Source: UBA5026 sp949065595 (GTDB taxonomy: Bacteria > Bacillota_I > Bacilli_A > RF39 > UBA660). Taken from it: 31,033 nt of DNA. Made by a program: the position numbers and the translations under genes. Of the stretch, positions 1 through 6,199 are shown in pieces. The stretch covers positions 1-31,033 of the forward strand of contig CARSXK010000014.1 of the NCBI GenBank assembly GCA_949065595.1, in the 5' to 3' direction. The notes below the pieces were generated by a model. That model was not told the DNA's origin. It did no database searches and was given only the letters and a program-made list of their open reading frames with translations. How positions within the stretch are numbered: position 1 is the first letter of the stretch; each line of letters opens with the position of its first letter.

Positions 1-2
1 AT

Positions 3-1196
3 GATGATAATCAAATGCATATCATAGCGAGGTATGGGAATTATTGTATTGAAAAGAGATTTGAAGAAGATAGTCCTAAAGTAGTAGAAAAAGAACGCTG
101 CAATGGACCAATCGAAGAAGAAGTCGTAAAAGTATATGGAATCAAAAGAGCAATTGATACAGAATCATCTGCATGGGAAAGAACTGATAATGCGGTAGGA
201 TTAGTAGCAAATGCCCAAGTAGGAACAACAGAAGTACAAAATGACTTTGATGATATCTATCCATGGAGTGAGATGAAAAGCTATAACTATAATACAGATA
301 CCAAAGAGATAACAGCGTGGTATGGTGAAGAAAGTTTTAAGTTTGATGGAAGCAATGGAGAAGTACTAACATATATACCCGAATTCTATTATAGAAGATA
401 TCAAGAAAATGGATATGAATATATCAGTATATCGGAAAAAGCACAAACAGGATATGAGAAAAGTGAAGCATTTAGTGTAGGAAGATATACAATGTCAGGA
501 GATGCGACAAGAGTACATAGTAGAAGTGGAGCAACCCCATTGGTCAATACTACAATAACAGACTTTAGAACGTATGCTAGAAATGTAGGAGATGAATTTG
601 GACAATTAGATTATCATTACTTCATTTTACAATTATTATATTTAGTAGAATATGCCGACTATAATTCACAAGCAAAACTAGGATTAGGGTATACCAATGC
701 TGCTCATCCAGGTGGAATTGTCAGTGGAGGATGTGACATATTAGGAATGCATTCAGGAAGTGCAGATGGAACCGATAATAGTTCAGTGATATATCGAGGA
801 ATTGAAGACATATTTGGAAATACTTATGAATTTATCGATGGAATTAACATCAAAGATAATCAAGCATACATCTGTTATAACAAAAATGAGTATCAAACAG
901 ACAGATATAATGGATGTTATCAACCACTTGGTTATGTGAATGCAAGTACAGATGGATATATATCAAAACTAGGATATGATTCCAATCATCCATTGATAGC
1001 ATTACCAATAGAGACAAGTGAAAGTGCTAGTACTTATATAGGCGATAAATATTATCAGAACTCTGGAAATTGTGTGATGACTATCGGTGGTCGTTGGAAC
1101 AGCAATATTGGCAGTGGATTGTGGTTTTGGAATCTATATGAGGAACCAACTCATAGTGATACAAGCACTAGTGCCCGTCTTCTTAAATTAAGCTAA
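3..1196 (+). CDS. C-type-lectin/FGE-fold surface or phage-tail-like protein, 5' partial
   Basis: The frame is open to the left edge and the first ATG (15) has no ribosome binding site, so the gene probably begins upstream. The visible part (about 398 codons) is rich in Tyr, Gly, Ser and Asn and has no membrane segment. An N-terminal stretch (YGIKRAIDTESSAWERTD, then DDIYPW) looks like phage tail or receptor-binding proteins of Firmicutes. The C-terminus has GGRW, then WFWNL, then SARLL, the pattern that closes formylglycine-generating-enzyme/C-type-lectin-fold domains, including variable proteins of diversity-generating retroelements. Likely role (inference): ligand binding at a surface or tail tip. 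No reverse transcriptase or template repeat lies in the window. A hairpin follows the stop. The fold call is moderate; the biological role is unproven. Confidence 0.55.
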   Translation, partial: DDNQMHIIARYGNYCIEKRFEEDSPKVVEKERCNGPIEEEVVKVYGIKRAIDTESSAWERTDNAVGLVANAQVGTTEVQNDFDDIYPWSEMKSYNYNTDTKEITAWYGEESFKFDGSNGEVLTYIPEFYYRRYQENGYEYISISEKAQTGYEKSEAFSVGRYTMSGDATRVHSRSGATPLVNTTITDFRTYARNVGDEFGQLDYHYFILQLLYLVEYADYNSQAKLGLGYTNAAHPGGIVSGGCDILGMHSGSADGTDNSSVIYRGIEDIFGNTYEFIDGINIKDNQAYICYNKNEYQTDRYNGCYQPLGYVNASTDGYISKLGYDSNHPLIALPIETSESASTYIGDKYYQNSGNCVMTIGGRWNSNIGSGLWFWNLYEEPTHSDTSTSARLLKLS

Positions 1197-1220
1197 ATTT
1201 AAAAACGAAGATAATGATGT

Positions 1221-1258
1221 AAATGCACGTTTATAATTGATAAAACGTGTATTTTTTA
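1221..1258 (+). terminator. Probable intrinsic terminator of the lectin-fold gene
   Basis: ACGTTTAT and ATAAAACGT pair (one bulge) around a short AT loop, followed by GTATTTTTT. It lies 25 bases after the stop. Confidence 0.5.
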
Positions 1259-1338
1259 ATATATCGATTTCTTTATTAATAGAAATAATACTTTATTGTT
1301 CGCTCATTCAAAAAGGATAACTTTCGCTGATATGATTA

Positions 1339-1363
1339 GGAGAGAAAATGGCTCTCTTTTTTT
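1339..1363 (+). terminator. Intrinsic terminator
   Basis: GAGAG (1340-1344) and CTCTC (1352-1356) form a short stem followed by seven T. No gene is visible between this and the preceding hairpin, so it may end an unseen small transcript or act as a second terminator. Confidence 0.5.
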
Positions 1364-1397
1364 AAATTTCTGAAAAATGTAAAAAATAAATTCCTTT

Positions 1398-1436
1398 TTC
1401 GACAAAAAGTAAACAATATTTCTTTTATAATATAAT
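1398..1436 (+). promoter_or_regulatory. Spo0A box and -10 element upstream of sirA-like gene
   Basis: TTCGACA (1398-1404) is the exact reverse complement of the 0A box consensus TGTCGAA. Two overlapping TATAAT hexamers follow at 1426-1431 and 1431-1436. No good -35 sits 17 bases upstream. The gap from the box to the first -10 is about 21-22 bases, reminiscent of Spo0A-activated sigma-A promoters such as spoIIG of B. subtilis. In B. subtilis sirA is directly activated by Spo0A~P, which fits the gene call. Confidence 0.5.
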
Positions 1437-1447
1437 TGGTGATATTC

Positions 1448-1879
1448 ATGAGAAAATATTATCTTTTTATTGTTCAGCCAGAATATTATAAATTATTTTA
1501 TAAAAATCCGAAAACACTATACGATCTTTTATATAACTTATGTCAATTAAAAGAGCCCAATCTTCAATATGGCTTTTCCTTATTTAATAGTATCTGTCAA
1601 CCATTTCCTGTAAAATTGTTAACTCACTATATTCAAAATAGATATACGTGTACTACCATAAATTCCAAACAAATGAAAATTCATTCAATTCATGAAAAAA
1701 CAATCATTCAAATAGGGCATGGATGTGTAATCATTCAAAGCAATATCAACTTCCCAGAAATTTTAAAAGTATTTCATATTTACCATAAAAAAATATTTGT
1801 TTGCGATTTCAATAATCAAGACTATTTTTGGTTAAGTAGTCAATTGCAAAAAAACAAGGTGAACTTTTTCATTCACTAA
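1448..1879 (+). CDS. sirA: SirA-like sporulation inhibitor of replication
   Basis: A 143-aa soluble protein. In B. subtilis SirA binds domain I of DnaA at the onset of sporulation and blocks new rounds of replication. The call rests on a remembered family pattern: a start with RKYYLFIV, a central ICQPFPVK segment (family: I-x-QPIP) and a C-terminal CDFNNQDYFWL block (family: DF-x-x-x-x-YGWL). Length matches SirA (about 148 aa). I start at 1448 because GGTGAT sits just upstream; the TTG and GTG codons before it lie inside that ribosome site. The exact Spo0A box upstream supports the assignment. It lies 24 bases before ylbD, probably in the same transcript. Divergence is considerable, so a profile search against the SirA family would settle it. 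Confidence 0.55.
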   Translation: MRKYYLFIVQPEYYKLFYKNPKTLYDLLYNLCQLKEPNLQYGFSLFNSICQPFPVKLLTHYIQNRYTCTTINSKQMKIHSIHEKTIIQIGHGCVIIQSNINFPEILKVFHIYHKKIFVCDFNNQDYFWLSSQLQKNKVNFFIH

Positions 1880-1903
1880 CATATACTGTATTAGGTGGTT
1901 ATC

Positions 1904-2266
1904 ATGGATAAGATGACAGAATTCAAGGAATTTGTAAAAGAAAAACCAGAATTGATTCACCATGTACATAATGGAAACATGACATGGCAAAAATTTTATG
2001 AATTATTTGATTTATATGGAAATAAAGAAGACATATGGAAACCTTACCAAAAAGAAGAAAAAAAAGAGGAAACAACCAAAGAAGCATCTGCATTTGGTGT
2101 AGGAGAGATTTTAACATGGCTTAAAACAGTAGATTTGGATAGTGTTCAAAATGGAATTAGTAGCATGCAACGAGTATTGGGTGTATTACAAGATTTTGGA
2201 ACCAAAGAGGATGTTACAACACCAGAATATAAACCAAGACCTCTTTATAAACACTTTGAGGATTAA
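1904..2266 (+). CDS. ylbD: YlbD-like putative spore coat protein
   Basis: A 120-aa protein resembling B. subtilis YlbD: an N-terminal block of the form FKEFVKEKPELIHHVHNG followed by TWQKFYELFDLYG, a charged Lys/Glu linker (around residues 45-60), then an amphipathic segment (VGEILTWLKTVDLDSVQNGI). YlbD is annotated as a spore coat protein in Bacillus; the molecular role is not known. ATG 1904 is preceded by AGGTGG at 5 bases. The stop overlaps the ATG of ylbE by one base, so the two are translationally coupled. The ylbD-ylbE-(ylbF-ylbG)-ylbH order of B. subtilis is kept, with ylbF and ylbG absent. Confidence 0.75.
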   Translation: MDKMTEFKEFVKEKPELIHHVHNGNMTWQKFYELFDLYGNKEDIWKPYQKEEKKEETTKEASAFGVGEILTWLKTVDLDSVQNGISSMQRVLGVLQDFGTKEDVTTPEYKPRPLYKHFED

Positions 2267-2487
2267 TGTCACTAGATATTCAATTTCGCATTAAAAATAA
2301 TCCAAACTACTTAAGATATATTAGAGAAAATTCCATATGGTATAAATGGTTAAATAGGGATGCTAGTTTATTTCCTAAATTTGAAGAGGAAGTAAAAGAA
2401 AAATATGGTCTCCGTCCTGGAGATCGTATCACCAAAGCATTAGAAACCATTGAACTTCTCCAAAATGTTTTTGCGACTTTTAAATAG
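2266..2487 (+). CDS. ylbE: YlbE-like protein
   Basis: A 73-aa protein with the hallmarks of the YlbE family: N-terminal LDIQFRIKNNPNYLRYIREN, the motif IWYKWLNRD, and a C-terminal helix. Function is unknown in the family. It starts at the ATG that overlaps the ylbD stop by one base and is followed within 30 bases by a strong terminator, so ylbE is the last gene of the sirA-ylbD-ylbE transcript. Confidence 0.75.
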   Translation: MSLDIQFRIKNNPNYLRYIRENSIWYKWLNRDASLFPKFEEEVKEKYGLRPGDRITKALETIELLQNVFATFK

Positions 2488-2510
2488 TATGATAAAATAT
2501 GAATAGAAAA

Positions 2511-2535
2511 AAATCCTACGCAGTAGGACTTTTTA
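2511..2535 (+). terminator. Intrinsic terminator after ylbE
   Basis: TCCTAC (2514-2519) pairs perfectly with GTAGGA (2523-2528) across a GCA loop; a C and five T follow. Confidence 0.8.
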
Positions 2536-2549
2536 GAAGGGGAGTAATA

Positions 2550-2573
2550 AAATGTGATTATTAAATCACATTT
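2550..2573. promoter_or_regulatory. Perfect 10-bp inverted repeat upstream of rsmD
   Basis: AAATGTGATT (2550-2559) and AATCACATTT (2564-2573) are exact inverted copies around ATTA. It sits 48 bases before the rsmD start. There is no T tract, so an operator or an mRNA 5' hairpin is more likely than a terminator; no regulator can be named. Confidence 0.4.
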
Positions 2574-2621
2574 GTATTATGTACCTCATAATGACATTCT
2601 ATACAAAAGGAGTTTAAAAAT

Positions 2622-3167
2622 ATGAGAATTATTAGTGGAAAGTACAAAGGTAAAATATTAGAAGGATTTGATTTGAATGGAACGAGACCAACAATGGATC
2701 GTGTCAAAGAGTCTTTATTTGGTATCATTCAAAATCATATAAAAGGATGTATTTGTTTGGATTTGTTTGCAGGAAGTGGAGCACTTGGTTTTGAAGCTTT
2801 AAGCAATGGTGCTAAAAAATGTTATTTTGTAGACATTAATCCGCAAGCGATTCAAACCATTCATAAAAATCAACAACATTTAAACGTAGAAGAAGAGGTC
2901 ATTTTTTTAAAACAAGAATATGAACAAGCCTTACTCTATTTTTATCAGAATCATATTTCATTCGATCTTATTTTTTTAGATCCACCTTATCAAAAAGAGT
3001 GGATACAAAATAGTATTCATAAAATTGAACAATATGGTTTACTAAATGAAAGTGGAATTCTTGTTTGTGAATATGAAAATGAAAGTTTTAATAGTATATA
3101 TACTTGTATGAAAGAAAAAAAATATGGAAGTAAAAATATAAAAATATATATCAATTTGACAAAATGA
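2622..3167 (+). CDS. rsmD: 16S rRNA (guanine-966-N2)-methyltransferase RsmD
   Basis: A 181-aa SAM-dependent methyltransferase that modifies G966 (E. coli numbering) of 16S rRNA in the assembling 30S subunit; B. subtilis ylbH is the counterpart. Visible motifs in order: MRIISGKYKGK start; TRPTMDRVKESLF (family block at about residues 21-34); motif I LDLFAGSGALGFEALSNGA (SAM binding, about 46-66); an acidic end of strand 2 (FVDINPQA); and the catalytic LDPPYQ motif (about residues 120-125). Length is the family's usual. AAAGGAG precedes the ATG. Confidence 0.93.
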   Translation: MRIISGKYKGKILEGFDLNGTRPTMDRVKESLFGIIQNHIKGCICLDLFAGSGALGFEALSNGAKKCYFVDINPQAIQTIHKNQQHLNVEEEVIFLKQEYEQALLYFYQNHISFDLIFLDPPYQKEWIQNSIHKIEQYGLLNESGILVCEYENESFNSIYTCMKEKKYGSKNIKIYINLTK

Positions 3168-3212
3168 AAGAAATTATTATAATAAATCCCATGAAACAAG
3201 GGGGGAATAGAT

Positions 3213-3395
3213 ATGACAAATGAAGTATTTCAATATTACCTAAAGGAAATTGAAGTTCGCTATGGAACTGATATGAAACAGAAAATAGAAACCTTACATA
3301 GTAAGGGACATTTAGGGAAGGACATATGTCTATTGTTAATTGGAAATTTGCCAGAACAATCCATTGTATTAGATAAAGTAGGATTGAGTAAATAA
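3213..3395 (+). CDS. Small hypothetical protein (60 aa)
   Basis: Not recognised. A short soluble, mostly helical protein starting MTNEVFQYYLKEIEVRYG, with a Lys/His/Gly central part and a hydrophobic segment (ICLLLIGNLP, about residues 38-47). A strong AAGGGGGG ribosome site upstream and a perfect hairpin terminator right after the stop indicate a real gene, cotranscribed with rsmD (46 bases apart). Confidence 0.6.
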   Translation: MTNEVFQYYLKEIEVRYGTDMKQKIETLHSKGHLGKDICLLLIGNLPEQSIVLDKVGLSK

Positions 3396-3422
3396 AAAAG
3401 AATGAAAAATTCTTTTTTTTTT
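3394..3422 (+). terminator. Intrinsic terminator after rsmD and small ORF
   Basis: AAAAAAGAAT and ATTCTTTTTT form a 10-bp stem around GAAAA and run into a long T tract. The A and T arms could also serve a minus-strand transcript, but no minus-strand gene ends here. Confidence 0.75.
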
Positions 3423-3442
3423 GAAGGATACAAGCAACTTCT

Positions 3443-3465
3443 TCACTATGTTATTAGTGAGGAGG
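3443..3465 (+). promoter_or_regulatory. Hairpin abutting the RBS of the peptide exporter
   Basis: TCACTA (3443-3448) pairs exactly with TAGTGA (3455-3460) around TGTTAT, immediately before the GAGGAGG ribosome site. This could be an operator or a 5' hairpin modulating ribosome access; I see no clear sigma-A promoter in the 50 bases between the preceding terminator and this gene. Confidence 0.3.
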
Positions 3466-3475
3466 TGAAATTGTT

Positions 3476-5551
3476 ATGAAAAAGTATCCATATATCAAAC
3501 AAGAAAATAGTAACGATTGTGGAATCGCCTGTCTACAAATGGTGATTCGTTACTATAAGGGGTATATTCCCAAACCAGAATTAATTGCATATACACATAC
3601 CAATAAAACAGGAACAACAGCTTATCATATGATAGAAACCCTCAAACAATTTGGGTTTTCTGCTACAGGCATTTCCTGCGACTTATCGAGCGAACAACCA
3701 GTCATATTTCCTTGTATTGCATATGTTACTTGCAATCATGCTTACCAACATTATGTTGTAATTTATGAAATAGATTGGAAAAAGCGAACCGTTTTGCTCG
3801 CAGATCCTGCAAGTCAACTGATGAGAATGAAACTGGATGAATGGATAGAAATGTACAATCAAGTTTTAATCACGTTATATCCTATACAAAAAATACCTAT
3901 TTATCCAAAACCATATTCATTAATAAAATATACCTTATGTACAATCAAAAAAGATTGGAATTTATTTCTTCCCATCTGTATACTATCCGTTTTTATTTTA
4001 ATTCTGTCAATTGTAGGAACCTTTTATATATCAATCTTATTGAATACATACTTTTCCTTTTGGAATATTTTTCTTTGGACCTTCCTTTTTTTAGAAATAG
4101 CAAAACAGCTGTTATCCTATCTGAAAAATATACTATTATGCCGTTTAAATGAAAAATTAGCAACAGTATTGACAACGGATGCTTTTTCTAAAATAATGAA
4201 ACTTCCTTATATGCAATATCACAATCTTCCCACAGGTGATTTTATGGCTCGAATGCAAGATATCAAATTCATCCAAGAAGTAGTATCAGCAACAGCATTT
4301 ACATTTTTATTTGATGGTCTTCTATTTCTATTGTCCCTCTTATTTTTATTTTATTTAGAACCATCCTTTCTTCCTATTTGTCTCACTTTGTGTTTTGGGT
4401 ATTTTCTGTTGGTTCATCACTATCGTCCTATTTATCAAAGACATATCTTTGCATTGGAAAAAGAAAAAGTAGCCGTTCAATCCTATATGTTGGATTATAT
4501 GCGTAGTTTTGAAATGGTAAAAGGATTATCGATGGTTAATAAAGTCATTGAACAATTTAAACAGCATTACCAAAAATATAAAAAAGCTTCTTTTCAATTT
4601 CAAAAGCAAGTGAACAAAGAAAGTTTAGGGCAATCTATTTTAGAAAGCTTGGGTTATATTCTTTTTTTAGGAGTTGGGATTTTTCTGTATGGAAAGGGAA
4701 AAATTCCAGTATCAATGTTATTGACTTACCAGATGCTATTTATGTATGTAATGAGCCCTATTATACAATTTGTAGATTCTGACTATTTGTTCCAAAAAGC
4801 AAAAAGTGCACTGCAACGCATTTACAATTTATCATTTCCAGAAAAAATAAATAAAGGAAAACAAGTGGAAATAAAAACCATTACTTGTAATAATTTATCA
4901 TACACAGCTCAAGAACAATATCCCATCTTAAAAGATATTTGTCTGGAATGGAAATTAGGAGAAAAAATCCTTTGTATGGGACCTAGTGGAAGTGGGAAAT
5001 CTACATTACTCAAATGCATCAAAGGATATTATCCTGTAAATAAAAAGCAATTACTATTTAATCATGAACAATATATTAATTATGATATTCCATATATACA
5101 AAAACAGATTTTATATATTGGACAAAATGAAACTTTAATATTAGGAAGTATTTACGATAATATTGTGTTATTGGATACTTTTGATGCAAAAGAAGTAGAA
5201 GAGGTCATTGCTCTATGTGAGATTGACGCAATCGTCAAAAACAGTTCTTTAAAATACCATACACTAGTAGAAGAAAATGGTAATAATTTATCAGGTGGAG
5301 AACGTGCACAAATTATTTTAGCTCGTACTCTTTTAAAACCATTTCAAATATTACTAATTGATGAGGGATTTGGCCAAATGGATATTCATTTAGAAAGAAG
5401 AATTCTAAAACGTATGTTTCAAAAATATCCAGATAGAACTATTGTGGTAATATCCCATCGTAAGGATAATATGGATTTATATAATCAGGTATTGTATTTA
5501 CAAAAAGGGAAGATTGTAGAAACGCTAGAAAGGAGTGAAGGAGATGTTTAG
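3476..5551 (+). CDS. Peptidase C39-containing ABC exporter (bacteriocin/GG-peptide processing transporter)
   Basis: A 691-aa PCAT-type exporter that cleaves double-glycine leaders and exports the mature peptide. The N-terminal C39 cysteine peptidase (about 1-130) has the NDCGIACLQM motif with nucleophile C15, catalytic H92 (QHYVVIY) and D110 (ADPA). A six-helix membrane domain spans about 155-430. The nucleotide-binding domain has Walker A GPSGSGKST (502-510), signature LSGGE (605-609), Walker B ILLIDE (625-630) and switch H661. All catalytic residues are present, and the length is typical of stand-alone PCATs (about 700 aa). The two GG-leader prepeptides directly downstream are its obvious substrates. 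No HlyD-like accessory gene is present. The 3' end overlaps the 18-codon ORF by 8 bases. Confidence 0.92.
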   Translation: MKKYPYIKQENSNDCGIACLQMVIRYYKGYIPKPELIAYTHTNKTGTTAYHMIETLKQFGFSATGISCDLSSEQPVIFPCIAYVTCNHAYQHYVVIYEIDWKKRTVLLADPASQLMRMKLDEWIEMYNQVLITLYPIQKIPIYPKPYSLIKYTLCTIKKDWNLFLPICILSVFILILSIVGTFYISILLNTYFSFWNIFLWTFLFLEIAKQLLSYLKNILLCRLNEKLATVLTTDAFSKIMKLPYMQYHNLPTGDFMARMQDIKFIQEVVSATAFTFLFDGLLFLLSLLFLFYLEPSFLPICLTLCFGYFLLVHHYRPIYQRHIFALEKEKVAVQSYMLDYMRSFEMVKGLSMVNKVIEQFKQHYQKYKKASFQFQKQVNKESLGQSILESLGYILFLGVGIFLYGKGKIPVSMLLTYQMLFMYVMSPIIQFVDSDYLFQKAKSALQRIYNLSFPEKINKGKQVEIKTITCNNLSYTAQEQYPILKDICLEWKLGEKILCMGPSGSGKSTLLKCIKGYYPVNKKQLLFNHEQYINYDIPYIQKQILYIGQNETLILGSIYDNIVLLDTFDAKEVEEVIALCEIDAIVKNSSLKYHTLVEENGNNLSGGERAQIILARTLLKPFQILLIDEGFGQMDIHLERRILKRMFQKYPDRTIVVISHRKDNMDLYNQVLYLQKGKIVETLERSEGDV

Positions 5552-5600
5552 ACGTATGTGGAAAGCAATGTTATCATTGATTTTTCTCTTAACCATTTAA
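5544..5600 (+). CDS. 18-aa hydrophobic small ORF in the bacteriocin operon
   Basis: Encodes 18 residues beginning MFRRMWKAML, with a basic N-terminus followed by a hydrophobic run (LSLIFLLT). Its ATG lies inside the last codons of the exporter gene, with AGGAG at 5531-5535 eight bases upstream, so translational coupling is plausible. Function is unknown. It could be a small membrane immunity peptide, a leaderless peptide, or the surviving start of a degraded membrane gene. It has no GG leader. The context supports translation better than any sequence similarity does. Confidence 0.4.
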   Translation: MFRRMWKAMLSLIFLLTI

Positions 5601-5622
5601 AAAATAGAAAGGAATTTTAGAT

Positions 5623-5763
5623 ATGCAAGTATTAGAAGAACAAGAATTAAAACAAATTGTTGGTGGTGGATTTTCATTTGGATTAGGAGCACTAATAGGT
5701 GCTGGGGTCACCTTTTTAATCGGATTAATTGATGGTTTTGTTAGACCATTAGGGTGCAATTAA
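5623..5763 (+). CDS. Double-glycine leader bacteriocin-like prepeptide A (46 aa)
   Basis: A 46-aa prepeptide. The leader MQVLEEQELKQIVGG (15 residues) has the class II pattern: LxxxEL-like hydrophobic spacing and GG at -2/-1. The predicted mature peptide (31 aa) is very hydrophobic and Gly-rich, starting GFSFGLGALIG; it contains GxxxG motifs (GALIG and GLIDG), has near-zero net charge, and has a single Cys as its penultimate residue (C45). AAAGGA lies about 9 bases before the ATG. The stop TAA overlaps the ATG of peptide B by one base. Size, leader, neighbouring C39 exporter and paired gene fit a two-peptide (class IIb) bacteriocin; a signalling peptide is the main alternative. Confidence 0.8.
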   Translation: MQVLEEQELKQIVGGGFSFGLGALIGAGVTFLIGLIDGFVRPLGCN

Positions 5764-5921
5764 TGAAAATACTGAATAAGCAAGAATTATTGATGATTTC
5801 TGGTGGTGCTATTTCTGGAAGTTTAATCAATGCCTTTATCCGTGGCATTAATACAATATTAGATTTAGGAAGAAGCCTAGGAACCGCCATTCGTAGAATC
5901 CAAACCAAACAATTTTGTTAA
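5763..5921 (+). CDS. Double-glycine leader bacteriocin-like prepeptide B (52 aa)
   Basis: A 52-aa prepeptide coupled to peptide A (TAATG overlap). The leader MKILNKQELLMISGG is again 15 residues, ends GG and aligns with leader A (QEL at the same distance from GG). The predicted mature peptide (37 aa) is amphipathic and cationic (five basic residues, one Asp), begins AISGSLINAFIRG, has a GxxxG motif (GRSLG), ends in a basic tail, and has its only Cys at the last position (C52). The neutral Gly-rich partner plus cationic amphipathic partner matches class IIb pairs that form one pore together. A hairpin terminator begins at the next base after the stop. Confidence 0.8.
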   Translation: MKILNKQELLMISGGAISGSLINAFIRGINTILDLGRSLGTAIRRIQTKQFC

Positions 5922-5944
5922 AGAGGTACAAGGTATCTCTTTTC
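5922..5944 (+). terminator. Terminator of the bacteriocin operon
   Basis: AGAGGTAC (5922-5929) pairs with GTATCTCT (5933-5940) with one G-U, loop AAG, followed by TTTCTT. The T tract is slightly interrupted. Confidence 0.6.
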
Positions 5945-6199
5945 TTATGGTAAGTAAAAATACAATAAGAAATCATTATGACTTTTCAAGCTGTTACAAG
6001 TATTTTTTGTATATTGATTGAAAAAGTTAAAATTTATCTAAAAATGAATATTGTTTCATGATGAAAACATGCCTTTATCTTAAGAATTGACAATTTTAAA
6101 AAGTTCTTATCAAAAATATTGATAAAAGGTGAGTAAAATGTTAAACTAGTCTCATTAAAAAGAATTATTTATCTAGCTTTTAAATATAAAGTGATATAT
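5945..6199. other. Intergenic stretch between bacteriocin operon and orphan gene
   Basis: About 255 AT-rich bases with no convincing gene. It holds an odd palindrome TTTCATGATGAAA (6054-6066), an isolated TTGACA (6087-6092) without a matching -10, a hairpin TTATCAA-N5-TTGATAA (6107-6125), and AAAGGTGAG followed by a three-codon ORF (ATG at 6138) that may be the remnant of a lost gene start. Confidence 0.3.

Noticed and set aside
3841..4175. Alternative frames (plus and minus) inside the exporter membrane domain
   Set aside because: They lie within an intact, motif-complete ABC exporter and have no start signals.
6138..6149. Good ribosome site followed by ATG and a stop after three codons
   Set aside because: Too short to be a gene; no repeats of regulatory codons suggesting a leader peptide. 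Kept only as a note on the intergenic stretch.
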